Part shown: in pieces, positions 27,042 through 37,534 of the stretch
Position numbering within the stretch: position 1 is the first letter of the stretch
How the letters are laid out: each line of letters opens with the position of its first letter
Source of the DNA: an uncultured Flavobacteriaceae bacterium
GTDB lineage: Bacteria > Bacteroidota > Bacteroidia > Flavobacteriales > Flavobacteriaceae
Assembly: GCA_947502975.1 (NCBI GenBank)
Contig: CANNBV010000008.1
Location: 62,001-126,000 of the forward strand
Length of the DNA stretch: 64,000 bases
Direction of reading: 5' to 3'
Position numbers and translations under genes: made by a program
The notes under the pieces: generated by a model
What the model was told of the DNA's origin: nothing
Seen by the model: only the letters and a program-made list of their open reading frames with translations
The model's database searches: none

Positions 27042-28449
27042 AAAATATTATTGTACTTAAAGTTTTTACTAGGATATTTACATCTAACACAAAATTTCTG
27101 TGTTTAATGTAAAAGAAATCGTATTGTAGTTTAAGTAAACTATCATCTACTGAAGACCCATACCTTGTTTTTACTTGCGCCCAACCAGTAAGTCCAGGTT
27201 TTACGATATGACGCGTTTCGTAAAATGGTAATATTTGTGATAACTCTCTAACGAAATGTGGGCGCTCTGGTCTTGGTCCAATCAAACTCATATCTCCCTT
27301 TAGAACATTTATAAACTGTGGAATTTCGTCAATACGTGTATTTCGCATAAATTTACCAAAAGGTGTAATTCTAGCATCGTCTTTCTTTGCCCATACTGCA
27401 CCATTTTTCTCAGCATCTGTAACCATAGTTCGATACTTAATGATACTGAATAAATTACCATTTTTGCCAATACGCTCTTGTGTGTAGAAAAGTGGACCTT
27501 TATTTGCTATTAAATTGCCTAGAAGTATTAGTGGTACAAATAACACCCCTATTAAAATACCGATAGCAGAAATAAGAATATCAAAAAAACGGTGAAAGAA
27601 GAGATACATCTTATTTTGATTACTTCGGCTAAATGGAAAATATTTATAAAAATCCTTCCCTACAAATTGTACAGGAACGCGTTGAGTTAATTCTTCATAA
27701 ACTTGTGTATATTCCTTAATTGGCAAACCGCCTTCTAAAAGGGTAATAAGATCGGTATAGATATCTGGTGTTATATTTTCAGAATTATAACTGGCTACTA
27801 CAACTTCTGAAACATTTTCATCCTTTATAACCTGATAAATCTGCTTAGGGTGGTACTCACGTAATCCTTTAAATTTTATTTTTTCACTTTTATTAATTTC
27901 ACAATTAATAAAGCCCACTATCTTATAGTTAGGATCAGCATCATTAAATGTCTTTAAAATTGCAGTAATATTTGAAGTTTCTCCAACTAATAATGCTTTT
28001 TTATAAAACCTTGGTGAGGTCACAAAATTTATGTATGCAAAACGCCAAATAAGTAATGCCGATAAAATTGAAACAAAAAAATAAAGAATTTGTAATCGAT
28101 TTTCTGGTAATACAGGGGTTAAAAATGGCGTTAATAAATAAAATAAAACTGTAGTTGATGTGGTGAGTAAAATATTAACCCAAACTTTTTCAAATTTACT
28201 TGAATTTTGTAGATCGTATAATTCGAAAATAGAACCAAATATAGACATGTAAAGCACTAAAACTAGAATCCACTTCCAATTCTCTTGAGTAATTTCAAAG
28301 TAATCAAAATCAAAGCTGTTTCCAACGAGATATAATAGCGAGAGCACTGAAAGCACGTCAAAAATCCGCAATAGAATTTTGCGTTCAGAAATATTAAAGT
28401 GTATACTATTCTTGGCCATTAATAAGAGAGGGTTGGCCAAATATAGCAA
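27028..28449 (-). CDS. undecaprenyl-phosphate polyprenyl glycosylphosphotransferase (WcaJ-like initiating enzyme)
   Basis: 473 aa; C-term KGPLFYTQERIGKNGNLFSIIKYRTM...TPFGKFMRNTRIDEIPQFINVLKGDMSLIGPRPERPHFV; N-terminal TM and CoA-binding-like region. Confidence 0.94.
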   Translation of the reverse strand: MLYLANPLLLMAKNSIHFNISERKILLRIFDVLSVLSLLYLVGNSFDFDYFEITQENWKWILVLVLYMSIFGSIFELYDLQNSSKFEKVWVNILLTTSTTVLFYLLTPFLTPVLPENRLQILYFFVSILSALLIWRFAYINFVTSPRFYKKALLVGETSNITAILKTFNDADPNYKIVGFINCEINKSEKIKFKGLREYHPKQIYQVIKDENVSEVVVASYNSENITPDIYTDLITLLEGGLPIKEYTQVYEELTQRVPVQFVGKDFYKYFPFSRSNQNKMYLFFHRFFDILISAIGILIGVLFVPLILLGNLIANKGPLFYTQERIGKNGNLFSIIKYRTMVTDAEKNGAVWAKKDDARITPFGKFMRNTRIDEIPQFINVLKGDMSLIGPRPERPHFVRELSQILPFYETRHIVKPGLTGWAQVKTRYGSSVDDSLLKLQYDFFYIKHRNFVLDVNILVKTLSTIIFFRGQ

Positions 28450-28465
28450 GTAATTTTATAAAATG

Positions 28466-29476
28466 TTAGGAAAGAATGGAAAACCATTGGTACTTGACAG
28501 TATTCCAATCAAATGCTTCTACCTTTTTTCTTGCATTATTTGAAATTTGAGTGACTAATGATGGATCATCTTTTAATCTTAATATAGCTGCTTTAAAAGC
28601 TTGAATGTCATCAGGTGGCACCAATATCCCATTAATATCACTATCTATTAAATGAGGTAGTCCCCCAACATTTGTAGATATTACTGGTAATCCTAAAGCC
28701 ATAGCTTCTATAACACTTACAGGCGTGTTATCTACGTTAGTAGTGTTTATAAATAGATTGTAATCTTCTGCCTTTTTATGCCATTCTCTTTTCGATAATT
28801 TCCCTGTAAATTCAACCTTAACTCCCAATGTTTCAGATAAAGCTTTAGTGTCCTCTAAACTACCATCATTATCTGGGCCTATCATACACAGACTAGCATT
28901 TATATTATCGTCTCGTATCGATTTCAAAATTTGAACAGCTAATTTCGGATTATATAAATTAGAAAATGAGCGCACCCAAAGTAAATTAATAGCATTAATA
29001 CTTCTTATATTGAAATCATAATTTTGAAGTTCAATAGTATTAGGAATATGAATTATATTTTTAAATCCTGCTTCTTTAAAAATGGACATTAAATATAAAG
29101 AGGGCGCAACATTTTCATAAGCATTGTTAAAAATAAGCTTTGATAATTTTGGGGATTTTTTTAACCTATTGCCTAATGCTCCTCCCCTTAATATTGGAAC
29201 ATATTTTAGCTTCAACATTTTACATAACACACTAATAATCAATGCATAATAAAAATTTGAAGTACTATATACATCAATAAGAACATAATCAGTTTTTTTT
29301 AAATTCTGTAAGATTGTATATAACATATCCAACATCCTAAACACTTTATTAGTCTTACTAGAACTCGTAACAACATTGTAGCCTTCATTCTTTAAAAACT
29401 GCCCCAATGTTTCGATAGAGGTTACTGTTTTTCCAACATGCGAAAGCTTATTCCCTATGTAGACTATATGTTTCAT
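28466..29476 (-). CDS. GT4-family glycosyltransferase
   Basis: DYNLFINTTNVDNTPVSVIEAMALGLPVISTNVGGLPHLI. Confidence 0.92.
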   Translation of the reverse strand: MKHIVYIGNKLSHVGKTVTSIETLGQFLKNEGYNVVTSSSKTNKVFRMLDMLYTILQNLKKTDYVLIDVYSTSNFYYALIISVLCKMLKLKYVPILRGGALGNRLKKSPKLSKLIFNNAYENVAPSLYLMSIFKEAGFKNIIHIPNTIELQNYDFNIRSINAINLLWVRSFSNLYNPKLAVQILKSIRDDNINASLCMIGPDNDGSLEDTKALSETLGVKVEFTGKLSKREWHKKAEDYNLFINTTNVDNTPVSVIEAMALGLPVISTNVGGLPHLIDSDINGILVPPDDIQAFKAAILRLKDDPSLVTQISNNARKKVEAFDWNTVKYQWFSILS

Positions 29477-31065
29477 TAGAGCTTATATAATAATATATGA
29501 TCTTCTCTGTGAATTAACTGAGCTGGAACATTTGTGTTTTGCGTCACATAATAGTCTACACCAAAGCTTTTTAAATAATCGACTACATCGTTCATTGAAT
29601 TCAAGTTATTTATCTTTTGCTGTCTTTGAGACCATTCAATAAACTGGTTGGGGTTACCTTCTATAAGCATCGAAATACCTTTTCCATCAAAAATAACTGA
29701 ACGTCTAGTCGCTCCTCTATAAATATGGCTCCCACAAAACAGATCTGATTCTTGTGTATGTTTATCTATAAATTTTGCCATACGGTCAACTGCCAATTCA
29801 TTATTATATGATGATGAAAGTAGACTTAAATTTTTAGGTAAAATACTTTTAGATACATCATCTCCAAAGAATGGTATTTTTTTTAAATATATACTATTAC
29901 TAAATATCAATAATATTATATAACTCGCAAAAATATAAGGTAGGCTTTTTTTGAAGATACTATTCGATTCGATTAAAAACTTTAATAGAAATACAAAAGC
30001 AAAGAAGCTAGGGACTATGGCTACTTTTTGCACACGAATTAATTGAAATGATAATCTTAAATTTAAATCAAATGTTCGATTTACAAAATGTTCGATTGGC
30101 ACACTTAGCATTGGTACCACCAATAATATTAGTGTTAATATCAATAATAATTTTGATTTTTCAAGGTGCTCTTTATCTCTTCTGGTTATGAAAAAATACG
30201 CAAATAACGAAAGCACATAAAATATTGTTTTAAATGATATCCATTTCTTTAAAAACTGAAAAGGATTGCTAAAATATTCAGGAATTCTGACCTTAAAAGC
30301 CTCATTAAAAGCATCAGGATTATAAGTTATGGCTGATGATGTTTTTCCAAAATACGTCATTATAAAAGGCAACATCCCCAGTAAAACAAATATTGACACT
30401 AATACACTGTTTTTTAACGTAAGAAGTGGTTTATATTGAAAATAGATACTTGTAAAAAGTAATAAAGACAGAAATAATAATACCCCGCCTAGACCTGTAA
30501 TAGGATGAAAATTAAATATTAGACCTATTAAAAAACTTGATAATAGGATATTCTTGATATTTGATGATAGTAAGATAAATGGTAATGGCAAAAGTGTAAT
30601 GTAAACCGTTCTAGGCATAATAGTCCATAAATCTGAAATTCCCCATATTTCTAAACCTGGTAGCCATACAACGCCTCTAACCATTATTGATATTAACAGA
30701 GCTATCCAATAACTGGATGAATATTTAAATAAAACAAAGAACCACAGTAAGCCAAAAAAAAGATGGCATATTACACCTAATACATTAATAGCTTGAACAT
30801 AATCGTGATTATTAAATTTGGCGATAAAACGTAATGATTGCACATAAAAAGGAGTGTAATATTTAACATTATCTATTGTATTTAAATATAAATCCTCTTT
30901 AAATAAATCAGGGTTATCAAACTTTTGAGCTACAGGAACGATATTCTGTATATCAGACGATAATTCACTGTATTCTGCATTTAAATTATCAAAATAATAA
31001 GCAAAAGCAATACTACTATTTATAAGTAAAACTAGTAGTATTTGTTTTTTGGTTAAACCATACAT
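29476..31065 (-). CDS. large multi-pass membrane protein, possibly GT-C-like, in the glycan locus
   Basis: 529 aa, about 10-12 hydrophobic segments, C-terminal soluble region; no clear family by eye. Confidence 0.6.
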   Translation of the reverse strand: MYGLTKKQILLVLLINSSIAFAYYFDNLNAEYSELSSDIQNIVPVAQKFDNPDLFKEDLYLNTIDNVKYYTPFYVQSLRFIAKFNNHDYVQAINVLGVICHLFFGLLWFFVLFKYSSSYWIALLISIMVRGVVWLPGLEIWGISDLWTIMPRTVYITLLPLPFILLSSNIKNILLSSFLIGLIFNFHPITGLGGVLLFLSLLLFTSIYFQYKPLLTLKNSVLVSIFVLLGMLPFIMTYFGKTSSAITYNPDAFNEAFKVRIPEYFSNPFQFLKKWISFKTIFYVLSLFAYFFITRRDKEHLEKSKLLLILTLILLVVPMLSVPIEHFVNRTFDLNLRLSFQLIRVQKVAIVPSFFAFVFLLKFLIESNSIFKKSLPYIFASYIILLIFSNSIYLKKIPFFGDDVSKSILPKNLSLLSSSYNNELAVDRMAKFIDKHTQESDLFCGSHIYRGATRRSVIFDGKGISMLIEGNPNQFIEWSQRQQKINNLNSMNDVVDYLKSFGVDYYVTQNTNVPAQLIHREDHILLYKL

Positions 31066-31066
31066 C

Positions 31067-32002
31067 TTATTGCGATTTTGGAGCTCTTAAAATATCGTAG
31101 TGTATTGCCTGTAGTAATAGTTGAAACCCTATTATAATAGTTAATGTCACCAACATAATTGTTCCTGTAGGAGCAAAAATAGATTGATGGCTGTAATACC
31201 ACCACGTATATATACCGTAAATAAAACCAAATAAAAACAATGGTAACCCAAGTAAAATATATATTGATGATATATTAAAATCATAAATAAAGTAAGATTT
31301 TATTATACGCTTACAAAATGTTCTTATCAATTTAGCAGTAAAAATAAATGGCATTTTCCATACCGACATACTGGATATCTCATTACCATATATAGCTGGC
31401 ATTGGAATATCTTTTATTCTTGCATTCTGAAAATATAATTCCGCAATTAAAGATGTTTCAAAATAATAACGGTTATTAATATTTTTAAAATCTAGTTCTT
31501 TCAGAGTTTTAATATTAATGGCAAAAAATCCATTTGTTGGGTCGAAATTATTCCAATAACCAGTAGCCATTTTAGTTAGAAAAGACAACGTCAAATTTCC
31601 AAATTTTCTAGCAAAGGGCATTTTCTTAAGTGCTTTAAAATCTTTAAAACGATTACCCTTGGCGTACTCTGAATTACCATCTATAATGTTAGAAACTAAA
31701 ACTTTTATGTAAGACACGTCCATTTGATCATCAGCATCTAACTTTACAACAATATCAATATGATCTTCAATAGCCTTACTAAACCCTGTCTTGGTTGCAC
31801 CTCCAACACCTAAATTTTGTGCATGTTCCAAGTAATTAACCTTATTAAAGGTGAATACTTCATCAGGAAGAGCCTCATCACTACAATCATTAACAATGTA
31901 AATAGTATCGATAAAATCTGGCACCTTTTTTAATACGTCAATAATATGCTTTGAGGCATTATAATACGGAATAACTACTGCTATTCTATTTTGATTTAAC
32001 AT
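31067..32002 (-). CDS. GT2-family glycosyltransferase with C-terminal TM segments (DPM-like)
   Basis: MLNQNRIAVVIPYYNASKHI...VVKLDADDQMD; start moved to the internal Met before the GT-A core (ORF track start 32029). Confidence 0.88.
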   Translation of the reverse strand: MLNQNRIAVVIPYYNASKHIIDVLKKVPDFIDTIYIVNDCSDEALPDEVFTFNKVNYLEHAQNLGVGGATKTGFSKAIEDHIDIVVKLDADDQMDVSYIKVLVSNIIDGNSEYAKGNRFKDFKALKKMPFARKFGNLTLSFLTKMATGYWNNFDPTNGFFAINIKTLKELDFKNINNRYYFETSLIAELYFQNARIKDIPMPAIYGNEISSMSVWKMPFIFTAKLIRTFCKRIIKSYFIYDFNISSIYILLGLPLFLFGFIYGIYTWWYYSHQSIFAPTGTIMLVTLTIIIGFQLLLQAIHYDILRAPKSQ

Positions 32003-33320
32003 GATTTGCAAAATAATAACGTGGTGCAATTAAAAGTACCACAATTAATAAAAAATACCCTAAAATACTAAATAAAGACCTGTAAATATATAAATGCTCA
32101 CCAAAGAATAGAGTAACCAACATTGCTATTATAAGACCACTTAAAGCAAGTTTTAAGGAACTAACCTTACCGAACTTTAGAAATAAATAATTACTTAGCC
32201 ATTTAAAATAGAGAAATAGCCCTATGAAACCTACTTCATTAATCAAGCTTAAATAAATATTATGAGCAGAAAAATGTATAAGCAATCTGTTATTTAAGCC
32301 TATTCCTGTAGGCATGATTAATGGGTTGTTTAATAAATACTCAAGATAGCGTAAGGAAAGTTGTTTCCGTCCAGATCCCAAATCTTCATATAATTGATCT
32401 ACATCTAAACTTTGTCCCGTTAATAATGTAGGGTCAGATACCTTACTAATCACTCTATTTTCAATAGTAGTTGTTATTGTTTCAATAAATTCCAAATTCA
32501 GAAAAAAGGCAGTTATAACACCAATCGAAATTATAACAGAAAGCCCTATAAACTTTTTTGTTTTAGAAATAAAAAGAAAGCATAAAAAGACAATTAGAGC
32601 CAGATATGTTGTTCTAGATCCACATACTCCTATGGTAGCAAAGCACATTAATATTGTAGCTATAATTAAAATTCTATTTACTTTGAGTTGTTTTTGAAGC
32701 AATAGTCCTACTGCAAAAACAAAGGAAAAAAACATGTTCATTCCTAAGTTTATTTTATTTGGTCCTAATGCACCTGATAAAAAACTACCATAAGATTGGG
32801 CGTATATTTCATTCCATAGAAACGGAACTATTCTTGCATGTTGAAGAAATACTAATACAGATTCTGCTATAGCTAGTAGCAATACTAAACTTGCTACAGA
32901 TTTATAGTTTTTCCTATTGCGCAAATACATTGCAATAACCACAGAAGTATAGAAAAACACTAACAAATGATAATAATACAAACAGGCTTGAACAAAATAT
33001 AAAGGTCTCCCTTTAAAAAAACTAAATGCTGCCGTAAATATTAAACTAAATCCTGCCCAAAGCACAAATACTTTGAAATATTTGAAATAAGTCTTAGAAT
33101 TTATATAGAGTCTTATTAAGTTTTGATGAACAATAACTAGATATAAAATAACTAATCCAGCTAGATCGTACAATCTTAATTCATTATTTCCGATAGCACT
33201 ATACTTTAAAACTGGTAAATTATAGAAATAAGACAACACCATAAAAAATAATGTAGCTCTAACATACAAGGGCTTAAACAGTAATTGAATTTTTTTATCT
33301 ATGTATTCAGTCTTTGTCAT
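31986..33320 (-). CDS. O-antigen ligase/polymerase-like membrane protein (Wzy/WaaL superfamily)
   Basis: 444 aa, about 12 TM; GSRTTYLALIVFLCFLF, PTGIGLNNRLLIHFSAHNIYLSLINEVGFIGLFLYF. Confidence 0.85.
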   Translation of the reverse strand: MTKTEYIDKKIQLLFKPLYVRATLFFMVLSYFYNLPVLKYSAIGNNELRLYDLAGLVILYLVIVHQNLIRLYINSKTYFKYFKVFVLWAGFSLIFTAAFSFFKGRPLYFVQACLYYYHLLVFFYTSVVIAMYLRNRKNYKSVASLVLLLAIAESVLVFLQHARIVPFLWNEIYAQSYGSFLSGALGPNKINLGMNMFFSFVFAVGLLLQKQLKVNRILIIATILMCFATIGVCGSRTTYLALIVFLCFLFISKTKKFIGLSVIISIGVITAFFLNLEFIETITTTIENRVISKVSDPTLLTGQSLDVDQLYEDLGSGRKQLSLRYLEYLLNNPLIMPTGIGLNNRLLIHFSAHNIYLSLINEVGFIGLFLYFKWLSNYLFLKFGKVSSLKLALSGLIIAMLVTLFFGEHLYIYRSLFSILGYFLLIVVLLIAPRYYFANHVKSK

Positions 33321-33326
33321 TAAATC

Positions 33327-34403
33327 TTAAATGGATTTATAAACTGTAATTATACGCTTAATAGCAGCAGTTTGAGTGAATTCTCGAGTTATTTTATCAT
33401 TTAAGTACAATCCCTTTTGTTTGGCGCTTTCTGGATTTTCAATAAAATTAATCATTGCTATTCTTAAAGCATTTATATCTTGGGGAGGTATCAATTGCCC
33501 AAGCGAATGGTCATCAATCACTAAACCACAATCTCCAACATCAGTAACTATTACTGGTAATTTCTTTAAACCATATTCCAATAATGCCAAAGGTAACCCT
33601 TCTGATTTTGAGGATAGCACTCCAATATCACATTGTTCCAAAATATCAAACGTATTATCACAACTGCCATAAACATAAATATTTTCTTCCAATCTATTTT
33701 TATTTATTTGATTATAGATTGCTTTAGAATATTTGTCTTTAAAATCTTTTCCGATAAGATGTAAAGTCCAATCAGGGTAACTATCACATATATTTTTAAA
33801 TGCACTCAAAAGCGTGAAATGATCTTTTTGTTCGCGTAAATTAGCTAAACATATAATTCGCTTATTACTTTTCCCTTTTAGCTGAATTTTTCCTGATGTT
33901 AATACCTGTTCTTCAACTACAAAATTCGATAAGTAACTCACTGATTTTACATTTAATTTATTTTTTGCCCAACGTTCTAGTTTTAAATTCACACTAAAAA
34001 CATGATTAAAAAAAAAGGAGCAAAAATATAATATCAGCTTCGGTCGTTCACTCAAATATTCACTTCTACCATAATGATCATGCCAAACTAGTTTTAATTT
34101 AGGGTTTAATATTTTAATTATTGTAGCTAAAAAGTAAGAAGTAGAATGTGCATGAATTATATCAATATTATGTGTTCTAACATACTTATTTAAAGTCTTA
34201 ATAGCTTTAACATCTATTACTTTTTTCTTGTCTAAGAACAAATAATTCACCTTCTGAGATATGCTATTTTTAAGAAGTCCTTCTTTTCTTGTAGCACATA
34301 AAAAGGAAAGCTCTATTTTAGAAGATAGTCCATTAGCAATATTAATAGCCATTCGCTCTGCACCACCTGTTTGTAAAGAATCTATTAACTGTAAAACCCT
34401 CAT
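33327..34403 (-). CDS. GT4-family glycosyltransferase
   Basis: QLIDSLQTGGAERMAINIANGL...CDIGVLSSKSEGLPLALLEYGLKKLPVIVTDVGDC. Confidence 0.94.
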   Translation of the reverse strand: MRVLQLIDSLQTGGAERMAINIANGLSSKIELSFLCATRKEGLLKNSISQKVNYLFLDKKKVIDVKAIKTLNKYVRTHNIDIIHAHSTSYFLATIIKILNPKLKLVWHDHYGRSEYLSERPKLILYFCSFFFNHVFSVNLKLERWAKNKLNVKSVSYLSNFVVEEQVLTSGKIQLKGKSNKRIICLANLREQKDHFTLLSAFKNICDSYPDWTLHLIGKDFKDKYSKAIYNQINKNRLEENIYVYGSCDNTFDILEQCDIGVLSSKSEGLPLALLEYGLKKLPVIVTDVGDCGLVIDDHSLGQLIPPQDINALRIAMINFIENPESAKQKGLYLNDKITREFTQTAAIKRIITVYKSI

Positions 34404-35518
34404 TAAGCTTGTATTAATTTACTAACCTCACTCTCAAAATAATCTAATGTGTATTTTTGAGACCATTGCAATGCGTTCAAAGATTTATCATGTAAACCAC
34501 TAGCATTATTTAATTCTTGTTCGATAACAGCAACAGCGTTATCAATTTTAGATTTAATTATTATGCCTCTTTTACCAAAATTGAGCATATATGGAATACA
34601 AGATACTGAAGTTGATATTGGAATTACACCAAAAAACATTGCTTCTGCAACTGCTTTTGGCCAACCTTCAGATTTAGAGGGTAAAATTAAAAAATGTGCC
34701 GCCTTGTAGGCATTCTTTATTTGATGTTTTTCTGAATTACCATGTAAAGTAATCACATTTTCAAGCTTGTTCTTTTTGATATAATTTACCAGTTCTTTCA
34801 TCAAAATACCATCTCCATATATATCTAAATTAACTTTAAAGCCTCTATTATATAATTGTTCAACTATTTGAATAGTCATTAGGGGGCGTTTCCCAGAAAC
34901 TAAACTACCAACGAATAAAAATTTCAAGTTATCAGAATAATTCCGTTTTACATGGTTTTCTCTTTCTTTATCAAAATAACTTGCAGTAAAAAAGGGCTTT
35001 ATATTTTTCGTTTGATTTTCCCATTTACCATATACTAAAACATTTATATTTCTTGTAAGGAATGTATTTGATAATATCTTCTTTTGAAATTTATAGCTTA
35101 AAGGTTGTTTACTACTAGGATCCCAATTTCCAGCATATTTAGCTGTTTTAATCTTATTAGGAAAAAATATTTGAACCAAACTCCCTAAAAGGCCAATATT
35201 GCCAGGGCATCTTAAATGGATATGGCTTGCTCTCATACATGCTCTTATAATCTTAAATACAATTCCTGGTGTATAAAATATTGTTTTTAAAATATTTCCA
35301 ATAGAGGTCAAATTTATAGCTGGAATAGTATTAAAAATGATATCGCTATTATAGCTAGCTTCAATTTTTGAAATAGATTGCTTGCATTGCGGTGCGATTA
35401 CCTCTACTTCATCTATATACTTGAGCCAAATATTCATTTCTCTAACATAAGGCTCGTAAGCAAACCATTTATTATTGCTCTTTTTATGTGGTGTATGAGT
35501 TATAATTAAAAATCGCAT
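34403..35518 (-). CDS. GT4-family glycosyltransferase
   Basis: LKFLFVGSLVSGKRP...AHFLILPSKSEGWPKAVAEAMFFGVIPISTSV. Confidence 0.92.
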   Translation of the reverse strand: MRFLIITHTPHKKSNNKWFAYEPYVREMNIWLKYIDEVEVIAPQCKQSISKIEASYNSDIIFNTIPAINLTSIGNILKTIFYTPGIVFKIIRACMRASHIHLRCPGNIGLLGSLVQIFFPNKIKTAKYAGNWDPSSKQPLSYKFQKKILSNTFLTRNINVLVYGKWENQTKNIKPFFTASYFDKERENHVKRNYSDNLKFLFVGSLVSGKRPLMTIQIVEQLYNRGFKVNLDIYGDGILMKELVNYIKKNKLENVITLHGNSEKHQIKNAYKAAHFLILPSKSEGWPKAVAEAMFFGVIPISTSVSCIPYMLNFGKRGIIIKSKIDNAVAVIEQELNNASGLHDKSLNALQWSQKYTLDYFESEVSKLIQA

Positions 35519-36516
35519 TATCTCAAATTAGGCTTATTAAATATTAAAGAGAAAAGTCCAGATAATCTACCCAAACTCTCAGTAAATGCTGCTTTTTTTT
35601 GCTTAAATGTAAACACATTTGTTAATCTAATAATAAGTAACAGAATAGCACAACAATTCCATTTTACCCTTGCAGTAAAAGTTGGCTTTGGATATTTTGT
35701 ACGCCATACATACCACCCATTTCGTATTACCATTTTTCCATAGTTATATTTATTAGGGCGTCCAGCTTCATGATGATAATGGTACAACTGAGCATTAGTA
35801 TTCACATAAAGAGAACCTATTTTAGCTAAACGAATTGTAAAATCGGCATCTTCGTATAAACCGTAACCTTGAAAGTAAGAAGAAAAACTCATGGTCCTAA
35901 ATATCTCCTTTTTATACGACGATACGCCTCCCATCAATTGTTCAACTTCATAAATTTTACCAGATGGAGGCAAGAATCCAACAGAACGACCGTGGGCAAA
36001 TGTTGGTAAAAACCCTGGAGATGTATCAGGTAATAAGCCAAAAAATCGCCTTACCTTAAAACGCATTGGCTCTTTTCTCATCCAACCATCGTAATAGAAC
36101 TTTTTCTTTTTATCATTACCCTTCCTATGTGCCCATTTTGTATCATTCAAAATATATCCTCCTACGGCTAAAGCTTTCGGCTTACTTTCATATGTAGCTA
36201 TTAACTCTTCAAAATAATTATGCTTTAGAACAATATCATCATCCAAAAAACATATGATATCAGATGCACTACGTACATTCTTTATACCTAAATTTCTTTG
36301 CTTTGTAAGCCCTCTTTCAGATGCATCTACTTTAATATATTGTAAATTTTCAAACTCTTGTTCTGCTAAAATATGCTTGGTTTTGTCATCATCAGATCCA
36401 TCTACAATTATAATTTCATCAGGATATAAACTTTGTAAACGTACCGAATTCAACAACTTGAGTATTGCTTCTGGTCGCATATACGTGCATATAATTAAAG
36501 AAAATTGCCTATTCAT
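35518..36516 (-). CDS. GT2-family glycosyltransferase
   Basis: FSLIICTYMRPEAILKLLNSVRLQSLYPDEIIIVDGSDD...FLDDDIVL. Confidence 0.93.
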   Translation of the reverse strand: MNRQFSLIICTYMRPEAILKLLNSVRLQSLYPDEIIIVDGSDDDKTKHILAEQEFENLQYIKVDASERGLTKQRNLGIKNVRSASDIICFLDDDIVLKHNYFEELIATYESKPKALAVGGYILNDTKWAHRKGNDKKKKFYYDGWMRKEPMRFKVRRFFGLLPDTSPGFLPTFAHGRSVGFLPPSGKIYEVEQLMGGVSSYKKEIFRTMSFSSYFQGYGLYEDADFTIRLAKIGSLYVNTNAQLYHYHHEAGRPNKYNYGKMVIRNGWYVWRTKYPKPTFTARVKWNCCAILLLIIRLTNVFTFKQKKAAFTESLGRLSGLFSLIFNKPNLR

Positions 36517-37534
36517 ATTCTTTAAAAATATTATAAAGCTTTATAAAATAAGACTCACGTGTTAAATAGTTTTCCCAAAGTAGACGATTATTTTTTTGAA
36601 TATTTATAATTTCCTTTTCTGATTTTGAGTTATGAAAGTTCAAAACTTGTTCAACTATAGATATTTTAGAATCTTTTACAATAATGCAATGTGAGTGCCA
36701 ATCTAAAGTATCGCTAAATGGTAATCTACAATCTGTATCCAGTAAGATGGGAATTCTACCTAAAGCTAAGGTTTCGTAGAATCGTACAGAAAAATTACCA
36801 ATGCCTCGCATGCAAAACGTATATAAATTTTCATTTATGTTATCGTAAAATTCCTGAGATGTAGTTTGTTTTTGCAACTCTGTATCTACTCCTGCCCTAT
36901 AGTTTTTTCTTAGAATAAAATTGGTAGTCACCTTGTTGTTAGACTTCAATTTATACAAGTATTTAGCCCTTTTTATACTAGAGGGATAAAATGGCTGATG
37001 ATCAGCAATAATTTTCCCAAGATTCCTCTTTATTTGAAATTTATAGTGATTTACTAATTCTTTAGTATACTTTTTTAATCCTTTATTAGCATGGCCAACA
37101 AATCCGATTTTTGGTTTATTCTCTTTTTTTAATTCTGAAAAACCCTGAGGAATATATTTTAAATAAGGATCGTTTATAAAAGATGGTAAGATAAAGGTAG
37201 AAGCTTGCATTTTACTATTAAAACCTCCCAATCTAAAAGTATAACTACCTTTAATATAGTTAGTAAAACCGTAATCTCCTGAAGAATAAATCCAAATAGG
37301 CTTCTGGTTTTCCTTAGCTAATTGTGTAAGTTCTAGAAATTCAATTTTATGCTTCAAAAATTGCTCATAACTAACTGGAAAAACGATAATGTTACTTGTC
37401 GAAATATCATCTACTAAAGTATAAAACTGGTTTAGTTTTTTATTCTTCTTAAAATATAAATCAAATAATAACGGAAAAACATACCTACGATGCTCTTCAT
37501 TTAAAAAATTAGTATTTGTATATAATTTAAGCAT
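36509..37534 (-). CDS. exostosin (GT47)-like glycosyltransferase
   Basis: YTFCMRGIGNFSVRFYETLALGRIPILLDTDCRLPFSDTLDW exostosin-type C-terminal motif. Confidence 0.78.
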   Translation of the reverse strand: MLKLYTNTNFLNEEHRRYVFPLLFDLYFKKNKKLNQFYTLVDDISTSNIIVFPVSYEQFLKHKIEFLELTQLAKENQKPIWIYSSGDYGFTNYIKGSYTFRLGGFNSKMQASTFILPSFINDPYLKYIPQGFSELKKENKPKIGFVGHANKGLKKYTKELVNHYKFQIKRNLGKIIADHQPFYPSSIKRAKYLYKLKSNNKVTTNFILRKNYRAGVDTELQKQTTSQEFYDNINENLYTFCMRGIGNFSVRFYETLALGRIPILLDTDCRLPFSDTLDWHSHCIIVKDSKISIVEQVLNFHNSKSEKEIINIQKNNRLLWENYLTRESYFIKLYNIFKEYE

